Shown here one piece after another: positions 45,898 through 56,097 of a stretch of 64,000 nt of DNA. The stretch is taken from positions 1-64,000 of the forward strand of contig NZ_QYZP01000002.1 of the NCBI RefSeq assembly GCF_003595215.1, in the 5' to 3' direction. Position numbers and translations under genes: made by a program. The notes under the pieces were generated by a model that was not told the DNA's origin, searched no databases, and worked only from the letters and a program-made list of their open reading frames with translations. Origin of the DNA: Nesterenkonia natronophila (GTDB lineage Bacteria; Actinomycetota; Actinomycetes; Actinomycetales; Micrococcaceae). Each line of letters begins with the position of its first letter. Position 1 is the first letter of the stretch.

Positions 45898-48360
45898 ATG
45901 GAATTCCTCTTCACACCTCCTTCTGAGAGACCTACGACGACGCCCCATGACCCCCGAGTGCCCCAGCCCGCCGCGGGTTCGGACGTGCCGTGGGATCAAG
46001 TGGAGGCTGCGCCGAGACAGGAGGGTCCGGCGTCGTCGCATGGTGCTACAGCGGGGCTGAACCCGCAGCAGCAGCAAGCCGTGCTGCACACCGGCGCGCC
46101 GCTGCTGATTGTCGCTGGGGCTGGTTCGGGGAAGACGCGGGTGCTCACGCGCCGGATCGCCCATCTCATTCAGACCGGACAGGCGCGGCCGCATGAGATC
46201 CTGGCCATCACCTTCACCAATAAGGCTGCCCGGGAGATGAAGGACCGCGTCGCGGAACTGATCGGCCCCACCGCGGAACGGATGTGGATTTCCACCTTCC
46301 ACTCCTCATGCGTGCGCATCCTTCGCGCAGAGGCGCCCACCATCGGCCGCAAGTCGACTTTCACCATCTACGATGCTGCCGATGCGCTGCGTCTGGTCAC
46401 CCAGATCAGCAAAGAGCATCAGCTGGACCCCAAACGGTTCAACCCGCGGGCCCTGCGCAATAAGATCTCTGCGCTGAAGAATGAGCTGATCGACGCGGAG
46501 GAGTTCGGCGCCAAGGCCCCCAATGAGCCGTTCAGTGAAGCGGTGGTCACCGTCTACCGCGAATACACGCAACGGCTGCGCGCCGCCAACGCCTATGACT
46601 TCGATGACCTGCTCTGCGAGACCGTCTACATGCTCGAGGCCTTTCCCGCGGTGCTGGACAACTACCGGCGCCGGTTCCGGCACGTGCTGGTCGACGAGTA
46701 CCAGGACACTAACCACGCCCAGTACCGCCTGATCCGGCTGTTGACCGGACCGGACGCGGACGTGGACACTCCGCCAGCGGAGCTGACAGTCGTCGGAGAC
46801 TCCGATCAGTCCATCTACGCCTTCCGCGGCGCAGACATCCGCAACATCGTGGAATTCGAACGGGACTACCCCGCCGCGGCCACCATCAAACTGGAGCAGA
46901 ACTACCGTTCCACGCAGAACATCCTCTCTGCCGCGAACGCGGTCATCAGCCAGAACCCCGCGCGGGTGGAGAAGGAGCTCTGGACAGCGAACGGGGCTGG
47001 AACCAAAGTTACCGTCCACACCGCCTACTCGGAATCTGATGAGGCCGAATGGATCGCTCGGACAATCGACCAGCTCGGTGATAACCAAGGGATCCGCCCC
47101 TCCGATGTGGCGGTCTTCTACCGTACAAATGCGCAGTCTCGGTCCCTGGAGGAACGCCTGATCAACCGAGGGATCCCCTACCGAGTTATCGGCGGCACGC
47201 GCTTCTACGACCGCAAAGAGATCAAAGACGCGCTGGCGTACTTGCGCGTGATCAACAACCCTGATGATGACGTCAACCTTCGACGGATCCTCAACGAGCC
47301 CAAACGGGGCATCGGGGACAAAGCCGAGTCCACCATCGCCGCGCTCGCCGCGCGGGACCGCACCACGTTCTTCGAGGCGCTGCGCCGAGTGGAGGACACC
47401 GGCTTGGGTTCCCGGGCGGTGAAGAGCATCGGCTCATTCGTGCGGATGATGGACGACGTTGCCTCCCTGGCCACTACTGAGAAACCCTCAGTGGTGTTGG
47501 AAGCGGCTCTGGAGCAGTCCGGCATGATGGCTGCCCTGCGCGAATCCAAAGATCTTCAGGACGAATCCCGCGCCGACAACCTGGGAGAACTGGTCGCGGT
47601 TCTCAAAGAGTACGAAACCACGCAGGAAGAACCCACCCTGGCCGACTTCTTGGAACAGGTGAGCCTGATCGCCGATGCTGACGCCATCCCAGATGCAGCC
47701 GATGCTGAGTCACAACGACTTGCCGCCGAGCAGGGTCAGGTCACGCTGATGACCCTGCATACAGCGAAAGGCCTCGAATTTCCCGTGGTGTTCCTCACAG
47801 GTATGGAACATGGCGTCTTCCCCCACCAGCGGTCCATGGGGGACCCTGAGCAGATGGCAGAGGAGCGCCGTCTGGCGTACGTGGGACTGACTCGCGCCGA
47901 GCAGCAGCTCTATCTCACCCGTGCCGAATCACGCAGCTTATGGGGTCAGACCCAGCACAATCCGCCCAGCCAGTTCTTGGCGGATCTGCCAGAGGACCTG
48001 GTTGAGAACAGCGGTTCCTCGTCCTCCACGTGGTCGCCCTCAGGCGTTCCGACCCGCGGATCCGCGGGTTTTGGACGGTCGGTGGGCAGCGGTTGGGGCG
48101 CGGAGCCTTCACTGACCGGCGGGCCCGGCGGAGATGCCACATTCAGCCCAGTGGCCAAGCGCGCACCACGGTCCCACGTCAACCCCGAGCGGGAGATTCC
48201 GTCCCTGGTGCCCGGTGATCAGGTGCAGCATGCAAAGTTTGGCCGTGGCGAAGTGCTCTCCGTGGAGGGCTCGGGAGACAAATCAGTGGCCAAAGTGAGC
48301 TTCGCCGGATCAGAGAAGCGACTTCTCCTGCGATATGCTCCAGTTGAGAAGGTCAGCTAG
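45898..48360 (+). CDS. pcrA: ATP-dependent DNA helicase PcrA/UvrD
   Basis: Superfamily 1 3'-5' helicase of 820 residues for repair and replication-fork upkeep. Motif I is VAGAGSGKTRVL, Ia ITFTNKAAREMKDR, II LVDEYQDTNHAQY, III GDSDQSIYAFRGA, IV LEQNYRSTQNIL, V TLMTLHTAKGLEFPVVF and VI RRLAYVGLTRA. A linker of about 60 residues leads to a small C-terminal Tudor-like domain (VPGDQVQHAKFGRGEVLSV) that in PcrA binds RNA polymerase. ATG follows GGAGAGGAT. It stands just before sucCD, as in many actinobacteria. Confidence 0.97.
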   Translation: MEFLFTPPSERPTTTPHDPRVPQPAAGSDVPWDQVEAAPRQEGPASSHGATAGLNPQQQQAVLHTGAPLLIVAGAGSGKTRVLTRRIAHLIQTGQARPHEILAITFTNKAAREMKDRVAELIGPTAERMWISTFHSSCVRILRAEAPTIGRKSTFTIYDAADALRLVTQISKEHQLDPKRFNPRALRNKISALKNELIDAEEFGAKAPNEPFSEAVVTVYREYTQRLRAANAYDFDDLLCETVYMLEAFPAVLDNYRRRFRHVLVDEYQDTNHAQYRLIRLLTGPDADVDTPPAELTVVGDSDQSIYAFRGADIRNIVEFERDYPAAATIKLEQNYRSTQNILSAANAVISQNPARVEKELWTANGAGTKVTVHTAYSESDEAEWIARTIDQLGDNQGIRPSDVAVFYRTNAQSRSLEERLINRGIPYRVIGGTRFYDRKEIKDALAYLRVINNPDDDVNLRRILNEPKRGIGDKAESTIAALAARDRTTFFEALRRVEDTGLGSRAVKSIGSFVRMMDDVASLATTEKPSVVLEAALEQSGMMAALRESKDLQDESRADNLGELVAVLKEYETTQEEPTLADFLEQVSLIADADAIPDAADAESQRLAAEQGQVTLMTLHTAKGLEFPVVFLTGMEHGVFPHQRSMGDPEQMAEERRLAYVGLTRAEQQLYLTRAESRSLWGQTQHNPPSQFLADLPEDLVENSGSSSSTWSPSGVPTRGSAGFGRSVGSGWGAEPSLTGGPGGDATFSPVAKRAPRSHVNPEREIPSLVPGDQVQHAKFGRGEVLSVEGSGDKSVAKVSFAGSEKRLLLRYAPVEKVS

Positions 48361-48424
48361 CGGCAGTTATGCTCTGGCGGCACTCAATAAGTGAAGTTGA
48401 CTTCGACGCAGAAGGACACCACAC

Positions 48425-49588
48425 GTGGACCTGTATGAGTACCAGGCGCGCGATCTGTTTGAGGCACATGGAGTACCTGTGCTCGCCGGAATCGTGGCGC
48501 AAACCCCAGAAGAAGCAAAGGCAGCTGCCGAGAAGATTGGCGGCGTCGTCGTCGTCAAAGCTCAGGTGAAGGTGGGTGGACGCGGCAAAGCCGGCGGCGT
48601 GAAGCTCGCCAAGACCCCCGACGAGGCCTACGAACACGCGCAGGCGATCTTGGGCATGGACATCAAGGGGCACACCGTGCACCGGGTGATGATCGCCCAG
48701 GGTGCAGATATCGCAGAGGAGTATTACTTCTCCATACTGTTGGACAGGGCCGAGCGCAACTACCTGGCCATGTGCTCCAAAGAAGGCGGCGTGGAGATTG
48801 AGCAGCTCGCCGTGGAATCCCCGGAGAAGCTTGTCCGGTACAACTTTGACCCCAACAACGGGATCGACGCCGATGCCGCCGCTGAGATCGCCAGGCAAGC
48901 AGGCTTCTCCGCGGAGGAGGTCCCTGCCCTGGTGGAGGCCTTCCAGAAGCTGTGGGGCGCCTTCGCAGCTGAGGACGCGAGCCTGGTGGAGGTCAACCCG
49001 CTGGTCAAGACCGGCGATGGCGCCATCATCGCCTTGGACGGCAAAGTCACTATTGACGAGAACGCTGCGTTCCGCCAGCCCGGTCACGCGGATCTGGTGG
49101 ACGAGTCCGCCGAGGACCCGCTGGAGGCGAAGGCCAAAGCCAATGACCTCAACTACGTCAAGCTCGACGGCTCAGTCGGAATCATCGGCAACGGCGCGGG
49201 GCTGGTCATGTCCACCCTGGACGTCGTGGCCTATGCGGGCGAAGCTCACAACGGAGTCACACCGGCGAACTTCCTGGACATCGGAGGCGGAGCCTCCGCT
49301 GAGGTGATGGCCAACGGTCTGGACGTCATCTTGGGTGATGACCAGGTGAAGTCAGTATTCGTCAACGTCTTTGGCGGCATCACCTCCTGCGACGCGGTGG
49401 CTACGGGCATCGTCAAAGCTCTTGAGATCCTCGGGGACACCGCAACCAAACCGCTGGTGGTTCGTCTGGACGGCAATAATGTGGACGAAGGTCGCCGGAT
49501 TCTCCAGGAGGCCAACCACCCGCTGGTCATCACCGCTGACACGATGGACGGCGGCGCTGACAAGGCCGCCGAGCTGGCTAACAAGTAA
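48425..49588 (+). CDS. sucC: Succinyl-CoA synthetase beta subunit
   Basis: ADP-forming subunit of the TCA-cycle enzyme, 387 residues. An ATP-grasp domain (about 1-225) starting [18 protein letters not shown] holds [19 protein letters not shown]. The CoA-ligase domain (about 240-385) has [12 protein letters not shown] and [13 protein letters not shown] at 48425 is preceded by GAAGGA. sucD follows after 18 bases. Confidence 0.97.
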   Translation: MDLYEYQARDLFEAHGVPVLAGIVAQTPEEAKAAAEKIGGVVVVKAQVKVGGRGKAGGVKLAKTPDEAYEHAQAILGMDIKGHTVHRVMIAQGADIAEEYYFSILLDRAERNYLAMCSKEGGVEIEQLAVESPEKLVRYNFDPNNGIDADAAAEIARQAGFSAEEVPALVEAFQKLWGAFAAEDASLVEVNPLVKTGDGAIIALDGKVTIDENAAFRQPGHADLVDESAEDPLEAKAKANDLNYVKLDGSVGIIGNGAGLVMSTLDVVAYAGEAHNGVTPANFLDIGGGASAEVMANGLDVILGDDQVKSVFVNVFGGITSCDAVATGIVKALEILGDTATKPLVVRLDGNNVDEGRRILQEANHPLVITADTMDGGADKAAELANK

Positions 49589-49606
49589 GGACTGAGGCGC
49601 ACACAC

Positions 49607-50620
49607 ATGTCTATCTACCTGAACAAGGACTCCAAAGTCATCGTCCAGGGCATCACCGGCGGCGAAGGCACCAAACACACCGCGCTGATGCTCAAAGCAG
49701 GCACCAACATCGTTGGCGGTGTCAATGCTCGCAAGGCTGGCACCACCGTGGCTCATAAGGATCAGTCCGGCCAAGATGTCGACCTCCCCGTCTTCGGTTC
49801 GGTCTCCGAAGCCATGGAAAAGACCGGCGCAGACGTTTCGGTCGTCTTCGTACCGCCGAAGTTCGCCAAAGATGCGGCTGTGGAGGCCATCGAGGCCGGA
49901 ATCGGTCTGCTCGTGGTGATCACTGAAGGCATCCCGGTCCAGGATTCGGCAGAGTTCTTCAACCTGTCGCTGACCAAGACCGGCGCCGACGGCAAACCGG
50001 TGACCCGCATCATCGGCCCTAACTGCCCAGGCATCATCACACCAGGTGAGTCACTGGCTGGCATCACACCGGCAAACATCACCAATAAGGGTCCGGTCGG
50101 CCTGGTTTCCAAGTCCGGAACGCTGACCTACCAAATGATGTACGAACTTCGCGACATCGGTTTCTCCACCTCCATCGGTATCGGCGGTGACCCAGTCATC
50201 GGCACTACGCATATTGATGCGCTGGAGGCCTTCGAAGCAGACCCGGACACTGAGGCCATTGTGATGATCGGTGAAATCGGCGGAGACGCTGAAGAGCGTG
50301 CCGCCGAGTACATCAAGGCCCACGTCACCAAGCCGGTGGTCGGCTACGTGGCGGGCTTCACTGCGCCAGAGGGCAAGACAATGGGCCACGCTGGGGCCAT
50401 CGTCTCCGGCTCATCGGGCACAGCGGAAGCCAAGAAAGAGGCGCTGGAAGCCGCAGGAGTGAAAGTCGGCAAGACACCGTCGGAGACCGCCCAACTGTTG
50501 CGCGAGATCCACAAGGGTGACGGCACCTCTGACTCCTCGCCCGTCGCCGGGGCCGCCGAGACGGTCAAAGAGAAGTCCGGCGCGCTCGTCGACAAAGTGA
50601 AGAGCACGTTCAAGAAGTAA
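49607..50620 (+). CDS. sucD: Succinyl-CoA synthetase alpha subunit with C-terminal tail
   Basis: Partner of SucC, 337 residues. The CoA-binding Rossmann domain has [16 protein letters not shown], and the phosphohistidine lies in [13 protein letters not shown] (near residue 260). Most SucD proteins end about 300; here about 35 extra residues follow ([20 protein letters not shown] and onward), forming a predicted amphipathic, lysine-rich helix. The tail is in frame and well coded, so it is part of the protein. A terminator follows 10 bases after the stop. Confidence 0.97.
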   Translation: MSIYLNKDSKVIVQGITGGEGTKHTALMLKAGTNIVGGVNARKAGTTVAHKDQSGQDVDLPVFGSVSEAMEKTGADVSVVFVPPKFAKDAAVEAIEAGIGLLVVITEGIPVQDSAEFFNLSLTKTGADGKPVTRIIGPNCPGIITPGESLAGITPANITNKGPVGLVSKSGTLTYQMMYELRDIGFSTSIGIGGDPVIGTTHIDALEAFEADPDTEAIVMIGEIGGDAEERAAEYIKAHVTKPVVGYVAGFTAPEGKTMGHAGAIVSGSSGTAEAKKEALEAAGVKVGKTPSETAQLLREIHKGDGTSDSSPVAGAAETVKEKSGALVDKVKSTFKK

Positions 50621-50629
50621 TCCGGACAC

Positions 50630-50675
50630 AGCAGAGGCACCGCCTTCCACGCAAGTGGGGAGCGGTGCCTCTGCT
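50630..50675. terminator. Terminator after sucCD
   Basis: AGCAGAGGCACCGC and GCGGTGCCTCTGCT form a perfect 14-bp stem around an 18-base loop, facing the convergent PNPOx-like gene. Confidence 0.92.
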
Positions 50676-50698
50676 GTCAAACGGAAACAACCCGACGG

Positions 50699-51157
50699 TC
50701 AGTCACCCCCGGACTCTGAACCCTCTCCGAGTTCGCGCTCCCGGTAAGGACCGAAGAGAAAATGCCGCCCATTGATCTCATCAGGAGTCACCTGCACGAA
50801 CTGCTCCTTGAGGCCAGGCACCCAGGGGCTGAGACTCAGTGTCTCCGCAGCCGCGATCTCCTTCGAGGTCTCCAGCAGCCGTGCCGACCCCCGCACCACC
50901 ACCGACCAGGCCTGATCGGAGAGGATCCCGTCGGCCTCTATCAGCACATGGTCGTTAATGGCTATCTCCGCCAGTTTGGTCCCTGGGGCCGTGCGAAAGA
51001 AGACACTTCCATCGCGGACGGCGATGTTGATGGGAAAAATGTCAGGGCGTCCGCCGACAACGCCGACCAAGCGACCGTGTTGAGTTCCCTCCAGCAGCTT
51101 CCAGCACTGGTCTTCGGTCAACTTCAGGACTGGATGGTCATCCGGATGTTCAAACAT
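50699..51157 (-). CDS. Pyridoxamine 5'-phosphate oxidase-like flavin protein
   Basis: A 152-residue split-barrel protein of the PNPOx-like superfamily. CWKLLEGTQHGRLVGVVGGRPDIFPIN (in part), FFRTAPGTKL and WSVVVRGSARLLE are the family blocks. Such proteins bind FMN, F420 or heme; the cofactor cannot be settled here. The C terminus is acidic. It converges with sucD. Confidence 0.88.
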   Translation of the reverse strand: MFEHPDDHPVLKLTEDQCWKLLEGTQHGRLVGVVGGRPDIFPINIAVRDGSVFFRTAPGTKLAEIAINDHVLIEADGILSDQAWSVVVRGSARLLETSKEIAAAETLSLSPWVPGLKEQFVQVTPDEINGRHFLFGPYRERELGEGSESGGD

Positions 51158-51291
51158 GAGGGGTTGCTCCTCTCCACCTTCGGCCGGACCGCGTTGCCCA
51201 GCGTCTCTAGTCTACTGAGCGCCTCCCCAGAGGGAAGCGGGATGCTCGGCAAGGTTTCAGCAGAGCGAGCTTCGAGCTCTAAAGTGGGGTC

Positions 51292-52167
51292 ATGACTCAC
51301 ACATCCGCCGATCTGCCCACTGCAGCTGAACTGCGCAACATCGCCGTAGCGGCCGCTCATGCCGCCGGGTATCCGCTCAAGGAAGCTTTTCGGTCGCACA
51401 TGGAGGTGGAGCTCAAGACTTCCGCCCATGACCTGGTGACCGTCTGGGACCGGCAGACAGAGACCACGCTGATCGATCTGCTCAGCGGTGCTGTACCGGA
51501 CTCCCGATTCACCGGGGAAGAAGGCGGATCCCACGGTGAGGGCCGCGTGGAGTGGATTATCGACCCCATCGATGGCACTTCCAACTTTGCTCACGGGTTC
51601 GCCATGTTCAGCGTCTCCGTGGCGGCGGCGGTTGATGATGCGGTGCTTGCCGGCGTGGTGTACGACCCCATCAACGGTTGGACGTTCTCAGCCGATGATG
51701 ACGCCGCGTACCTCGCGGTCGGCGATGGCCCGGAGGAGGTGCTGAGCCCTACGTCTAAGGCAGGAGTTCCGGAGGCGAATCTCTCTCTTCTGACCAATTT
51801 CCCCGGCGTCTGGGTGGTCGAAAAGTACGGTGTGGACGCCCTGCAGACCTTCGGCACATTGGTGACGACTTACGCCACCGTGCGCCGCATCGTCTCCGGG
51901 GCCCTGGAGCTGTGCCACCTGGCAGCCGGGTGGTCCGACGCTGTGATCAACTGCCGCACCAGCCCCTGGGACGTGGCGGCTGCCCAGCTCGTTCTGCGCC
52001 GAGCCGGTGGCAGGTTCCTTCCATTCGGCGTACGAGGCAGCCAAACCTGGGATGGGACCGAGACAGAGGACCTTCACTTGGCACCCGGTTATGTGGGGTT
52101 GGGCCCCGGGGTGCAGGCTCCCACTTCCGAATACGTCGTCGCTCGGTTCGTGCGCCGCGATGCCTGA
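51292..52167 (+). CDS. Inositol-monophosphatase family protein
   Basis: Mg-dependent sugar phosphatase of 291 residues. The metal-site motifs are in order: GEEGG (near 80), the signature WIIDPIDGTSNFAHGF (near 92-107), and the late SPWDVAAAQLVLRRAGG (near 224-240). Members act on inositol phosphate, histidinol phosphate or sugar bisphosphates, and the sequence alone does not decide. It is divergent from the PNPOx-like gene. Confidence 0.92.
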   Translation: MTHTSADLPTAAELRNIAVAAAHAAGYPLKEAFRSHMEVELKTSAHDLVTVWDRQTETTLIDLLSGAVPDSRFTGEEGGSHGEGRVEWIIDPIDGTSNFAHGFAMFSVSVAAAVDDAVLAGVVYDPINGWTFSADDDAAYLAVGDGPEEVLSPTSKAGVPEANLSLLTNFPGVWVVEKYGVDALQTFGTLVTTYATVRRIVSGALELCHLAAGWSDAVINCRTSPWDVAAAQLVLRRAGGRFLPFGVRGSQTWDGTETEDLHLAPGYVGLGPGVQAPTSEYVVARFVRRDA

Positions 52168-52275
52168 ACCTTTTCCTCTCGGGATTTAGGCATGGCAAAC
52201 GCTTAGGCGTGCTGAAGATTCGTCATACCCGGTTCCGTCGAGCCGCGTCGGCGGCAAAGACGGCAGTATGAGTGC

Positions 52276-53373
52276 GTGAACACTGAAACCGACGACCCCC
52301 GACCGGACCCTCAGCAGATTCGGCGATGGAGAAAATACCTCGCCGACGAGATCGCTGAAGCGAGGCTTTACGAACGGCTTGCCAAGCGAAAGTCCGGCCA
52401 GGAACGGCAGATCCTTCTAGGGTTGGCGGCTGCCGAGCGTCGTCATCAGGCCCATTGGAGGAATCTGCTGGGCGACCACGCCAAGAATCTGCCCTCACCC
52501 TCAGCGCACCGGGTGGTGTTGGGTTGGTTCGCCCGCATCTTCGGGTCCGTCTTCGTTCTGGCACTGGCCCAGCGAGCTGAGAGCGGATCTCCCTACGAGC
52601 GCGACGAGGATGCGACCCGCCGAATGGCGGCCGATGAAGAAGTTCATGAAGAAGTGGTCCGCGCTCTGGCTGTGCGCGGAAGGGTGGAGCTCTCCGGGGG
52701 TTTCCGGGCCGCTGTGTTCGGCGCGAACGACGGCTTGGTCTCCAACTTCGCTCTGATAATGGGCATGGGGGGCACTGGGGTGGGAGCGACTGTCCTGCTT
52801 CTGACCGGCATTGCAGGGCTGCTCTCAGGCGCATTGTCGATGGCAGCCGGGGAGTTCATCTCGGTACGGAGCCAGCGTGAGCTGCTCGACGCCACCCGGC
52901 CCACCCAGGCAACTGTCCGAGCGGCACCTGACCTCGACTTTGACCATAACGAGTTGGTTCTTGTCTACCGGGCCCGGGGCATGAGCATCGAGGATGCCGA
53001 GCATCGTGCCTTGGAACGTCTGGGATTCTTCGAGTGTGACTGTCAGCCCGAACGTTCTTTCAACCCAGAGGGTGACGTTGATGAGCACCGGGCTGTCGGC
53101 TCCGCGTGGACCGCTGCCGGATCCAGCTTCTGTTTCTTCGCCGTGGGTGCTCTGATTCCGGTGGCACCTTACCTCTTCGGTGCCGTCGGGTGGTGGGCGG
53201 TAGGACTCTCTACGGCGATGGTCAGCATCGCACTGTTATGCACCGGCGCCACGGTGGGCCTGCTATCGGGCGCCTCGCCGCTCAAGCGCGCGCTGCGCCA
53301 GTTGGCCATAGGGATCGGCGCAGCGCTCATCACCTACCTGCTGGGGGCACTTCTCGGTGTGAGTGTTGCATAG
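52276..53373 (+). CDS. Ferritin-like/VIT1 fusion, iron or manganese transporter
   Basis: A 365-residue fusion. The N-terminal rubrerythrin-like helical domain (about 10-140) has E-x-x-H-type metal residues in GLAAAERRHQAHW and ADEEVHEEV. The C-terminal VIT1/CCC1 domain (about 143-365) begins AAVFGANDGLVSNFALIMG and has GALSMAAGEFISVRSQ. Five helices are predicted. The architecture matches membrane-bound ferritin-like MbfA-type proteins, which export iron under oxidative or acid stress. The start is GTG at 52276 with no strong ribosome-binding site. Confidence 0.92.
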   Translation: MNTETDDPRPDPQQIRRWRKYLADEIAEARLYERLAKRKSGQERQILLGLAAAERRHQAHWRNLLGDHAKNLPSPSAHRVVLGWFARIFGSVFVLALAQRAESGSPYERDEDATRRMAADEEVHEEVVRALAVRGRVELSGGFRAAVFGANDGLVSNFALIMGMGGTGVGATVLLLTGIAGLLSGALSMAAGEFISVRSQRELLDATRPTQATVRAAPDLDFDHNELVLVYRARGMSIEDAEHRALERLGFFECDCQPERSFNPEGDVDEHRAVGSAWTAAGSSFCFFAVGALIPVAPYLFGAVGWWAVGLSTAMVSIALLCTGATVGLLSGASPLKRALRQLAIGIGAALITYLLGALLGVSVA

Positions 53374-53394
53374 CGAGGGGGCGGACCGTAAACT
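53366..53394 (+). promoter_or_regulatory. Promoter of the MFS gene
   Basis: TTGCAT (53366-53371), 17 bases, TAAACT (53389-53394). Transcription would start at about 53402-53404, at or next to the ATG of the following gene, so the mRNA may be leaderless. The -35 lies inside the end of the VIT1 gene. Confidence 0.5.
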
Positions 53395-53403
53395 AGTTCG
53401 CAA

Positions 53404-54870
53404 ATGCAACTAAAATCGCGTTCTAGTGTTGTGCGCACCAACCTTCCGGAAGGAATGACCCACCGGGACCTCAGGTGGGCTATTGCTGGCATCCTGGCGG
53501 TCTTCTTCGCCGCGATGGTTTCGATGAACGTCGTCGTCACTGCTCTGCCCGTCATCTCTCAGGAGCTCGGCGGCACCCAGATCCAGTACTCATGGGTTGT
53601 GACGGCCACACTGCTGGCCAACGCAGCGTCGACCCCTGTCTGGGGAAAGCTTGCCGACATGATGAGCAAGAAGACTTTGTTTCAGGTGGCGAACGTGATC
53701 TTCTTTCTGGCATCCCTCGGTGCCGGGTTCGCCCCCAATATGGAAACCCTCATCGCTGCACGTTTTGTGCAGGGCATCGGCCTGGGCGGTTTGGCCGCTC
53801 TGGCAATGGCCATCATGGCTTCCATCGTTTCCCCGCGCGAGCGCGGCAAGTACGCCGGCTACATCGGCGCCTGCCTCGCAACAGCCACAGCTCTAGGCCC
53901 GCTGATCGGCGGAATCACCGTCGACACTTTGGGTTGGCGATGGTGTTTCTTCGTCGGGGTTCCGCTCTCGGTCTTCGCGCTCATTATGGTCGCTACCACG
54001 CTGCGGGTCCCTGTGATTCGCACTCCTGGCCGCATCGACTATCTGGGCGCGCTGCTGTTGGTAGTCGCCTCGGGGCTGCTGCTGATCTGGCTCTCCTTTG
54101 CCGGCACTCCGGAGTTCTTTGCCTGGGTCTCTTGGCAGTCCGCGCTCTTCCTGGCGTCGGCACTGGTGCTGCTGGCGGTCTTCGTAGTAGTTGAGAGCAG
54201 AGTTCACAATCCGATCATTCAGCTCCGCATGCTCATTGACCGCACCACTTTTCTAGCCGCAGTCTCCTCTGCCTCCATTGCGGTATGCCTGTTTGGCATG
54301 CCCGCTTTCCTGGGGCAGTACTTCCAGATCGGGAGGGGGCTCAGCCCTACGGAGTCCGGCCTCATGATTCTGCCGTTGGTGCTGGGCAACCTTATCGGTG
54401 CGCTGACCACCGGGAGGCTGATCACGCGTTATGGCCGCTGGAAGGTTTATATCGTCTCCGGCTCGTTCATTATGAGCTCGGGCATGTTCGCCCTTTCCAC
54501 CGTGGGTGCGGGAACCCCATTTCCGTTGGTGCTGTCCTACCTGCTGATCGTCGGCCTCGGCTTCGGTGCCCAAATGCAGAACCTGATGTTGATTGTGCAG
54601 AACACCGTCTCAGTTACCCGAGTGGGCCAGGCTAGCGCGCTGATAGCTTTCTTCCGCGTCTTCGGCGGTGCAGCCGGTACCTCCATCTTGGGGTCGGTGA
54701 TGGCGCTGCAGGTCGCTGGAGTCACCGCGGCAGAGGTCAACGGTGCGGCTCCTTCCCCTACCTACGCCGATGCGACAGGCACCATGTTCCTGGTGGCAGC
54801 CTGTCTGACCCTGCCAGCAATCATCACGAACCTCCTCATTAAGGAGACCGCGCTGCGCACCACTATCTGA
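53404..54870 (+). CDS. MFS drug efflux transporter, DHA2 type (second)
   Basis: A 488-residue exporter of the 14-helix DHA2 group. Helix 1 ends in SMNVVVTALPVISQEL, WVVTATLLANAASTPVWGKLAD is motif A, and ALGPLIGGITVDTLGWRW is motif C. It is distant from the MFS pump at 13.9 kb. ATG at 53404 is accepted because a promoter lies right upstream; ATG at 53455 has its purine run too close. The substrate is unknown. Confidence 0.9.
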   Translation: MQLKSRSSVVRTNLPEGMTHRDLRWAIAGILAVFFAAMVSMNVVVTALPVISQELGGTQIQYSWVVTATLLANAASTPVWGKLADMMSKKTLFQVANVIFFLASLGAGFAPNMETLIAARFVQGIGLGGLAALAMAIMASIVSPRERGKYAGYIGACLATATALGPLIGGITVDTLGWRWCFFVGVPLSVFALIMVATTLRVPVIRTPGRIDYLGALLLVVASGLLLIWLSFAGTPEFFAWVSWQSALFLASALVLLAVFVVVESRVHNPIIQLRMLIDRTTFLAAVSSASIAVCLFGMPAFLGQYFQIGRGLSPTESGLMILPLVLGNLIGALTTGRLITRYGRWKVYIVSGSFIMSSGMFALSTVGAGTPFPLVLSYLLIVGLGFGAQMQNLMLIVQNTVSVTRVGQASALIAFFRVFGGAAGTSILGSVMALQVAGVTAAEVNGAAPSPTYADATGTMFLVAACLTLPAIITNLLIKETALRTTI

Positions 54871-54939
54871 GGGGTCAGGCACGGCGCTGCGGCGGCCAGG
54901 TGGCATGGTCAGCCTCTGCTTTGATTAGTATGGGGGTCA

Positions 54940-56097
54940 ATGAGGACTGAAAAGCCCCAGCCCACTGAGATCCGTCAGGACTTGGCAGCGGTGCGGGAGC
55001 ACTACTCGCATTCGGCGCGGAACCGCGCGATGAAGATCGAAGACCGTTGGCACCAGTTCCGGCTGAATCAGGCGCGCCAAAGGGGTCAGAACGTGACTGT
55101 GCTCTCGTTGGCCGGATACGGGTCTCCACGTTGGGTGCGAGTCTTTTCGCGCATCGTGATGGCTCCGGGCACCGATTTCGAAGGTGGCCGCAGAGTGGCG
55201 AAGGTCATCGCTGACGGCGTGCGCGGCTGGCGCAACTTCGTGTCCGCCCCAGTGCCGTTCGCCCAGGTGACAGCAAGGGTCGCTGGTCATACCTTCAGTA
55301 TGGCTGCAGACCGGGGCGGAATCTTAGACCAGGTGCTTGAGTTGCCGGCCGGAGCCGAGCTTGCACCGGGGTGGCATGAGGTGACCCTGGAGGCCTCAGG
55401 CGCGGAAAAAACCAAGGCTGAGGTGCAGATCGTCGGTGAGGACGTCACCTCGGGCGTCATCTGCGACATCGACGATACTGTCGTGGTCACCAAACTTCCC
55501 CGCCCATTCCTGGCAGCGTGGAACTCCTTCGTGCTGGATGAGCATGCCCGAACACCGACTCCGGGCATGGCCGTGATGATGGAGAGACTGCTGAACAAGA
55601 ACCCTGGATCGCCCGTCATATACGTCTCGACCGGCGCCTGGAACGTGGCTCAAACTTTGACCCGCTTCCTGACTCGGAACCTGTACCCCCATGGGCCAAT
55701 GCTGCTGACCGACTGGGGCCCCACACAGGATCGGTGGTTCCGTTCCGGCAAGCAGCACAAAGTGGAGCAGCTTGACCGGCTGGCTGAGGAGTTTCCGCAG
55801 GTCAAATGGGTGCTTATCGGCGACGACGGCCAGCACGATCCGATGATCTACGCAGACTTTGCTCGCCGCCATCCGGCTTCGGTCCGCGCGGTCATCATTC
55901 GCGAACTCACCTATTCGGAGGCGGTGTTGGCAGGTGGTCGAGCCGAGCATCCTGATAGCGAGCAGCTGATGAGTGTCTCTGACAACGGCGAACCCCTGCC
56001 GGGCATTCAACAAGTCGGTGAAACTAAGATTCCATGGATCTATGGGCCCGACGGCAAAGACATCGCGACCTCGCTCGCGAACCACGGATTGCTCTGA
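54940..56097 (+). CDS. App1-like phosphatidate phosphatase (DUF2183)
   Basis: A 385-residue HAD-like phosphatase with the App1/DUF2183 catalytic domain. The nucleophile motif is VICDIDDTVVVTKL (about 184-197), motif II VIYVSTGAWN (near 226), the lysine in SGKQHKVEQL and motif III KWVLIGDDGQHDP (near 290). The first 150 residues are the usual N-terminal beta-rich region. Yeast App1 acts on phosphatidic acid; the bacterial substrate is not established. Confidence 0.92.
   Translation: MRTEKPQPTEIRQDLAAVREHYSHSARNRAMKIEDRWHQFRLNQARQRGQNVTVLSLAGYGSPRWVRVFSRIVMAPGTDFEGGRRVAKVIADGVRGWRNFVSAPVPFAQVTARVAGHTFSMAADRGGILDQVLELPAGAELAPGWHEVTLEASGAEKTKAEVQIVGEDVTSGVICDIDDTVVVTKLPRPFLAAWNSFVLDEHARTPTPGMAVMMERLLNKNPGSPVIYVSTGAWNVAQTLTRFLTRNLYPHGPMLLTDWGPTQDRWFRSGKQHKVEQLDRLAEEFPQVKWVLIGDDGQHDPMIYADFARRHPASVRAVIIRELTYSEAVLAGGRAEHPDSEQLMSVSDNGEPLPGIQQVGETKIPWIYGPDGKDIATSLANHGLL

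Noticed and set aside
48702..49307. 201-codon frame within sucC in another frame
   Set aside because: Low-complexity Arg/Ser/Pro/Trp-rich product typical of a frame-shifted GC-rich gene.
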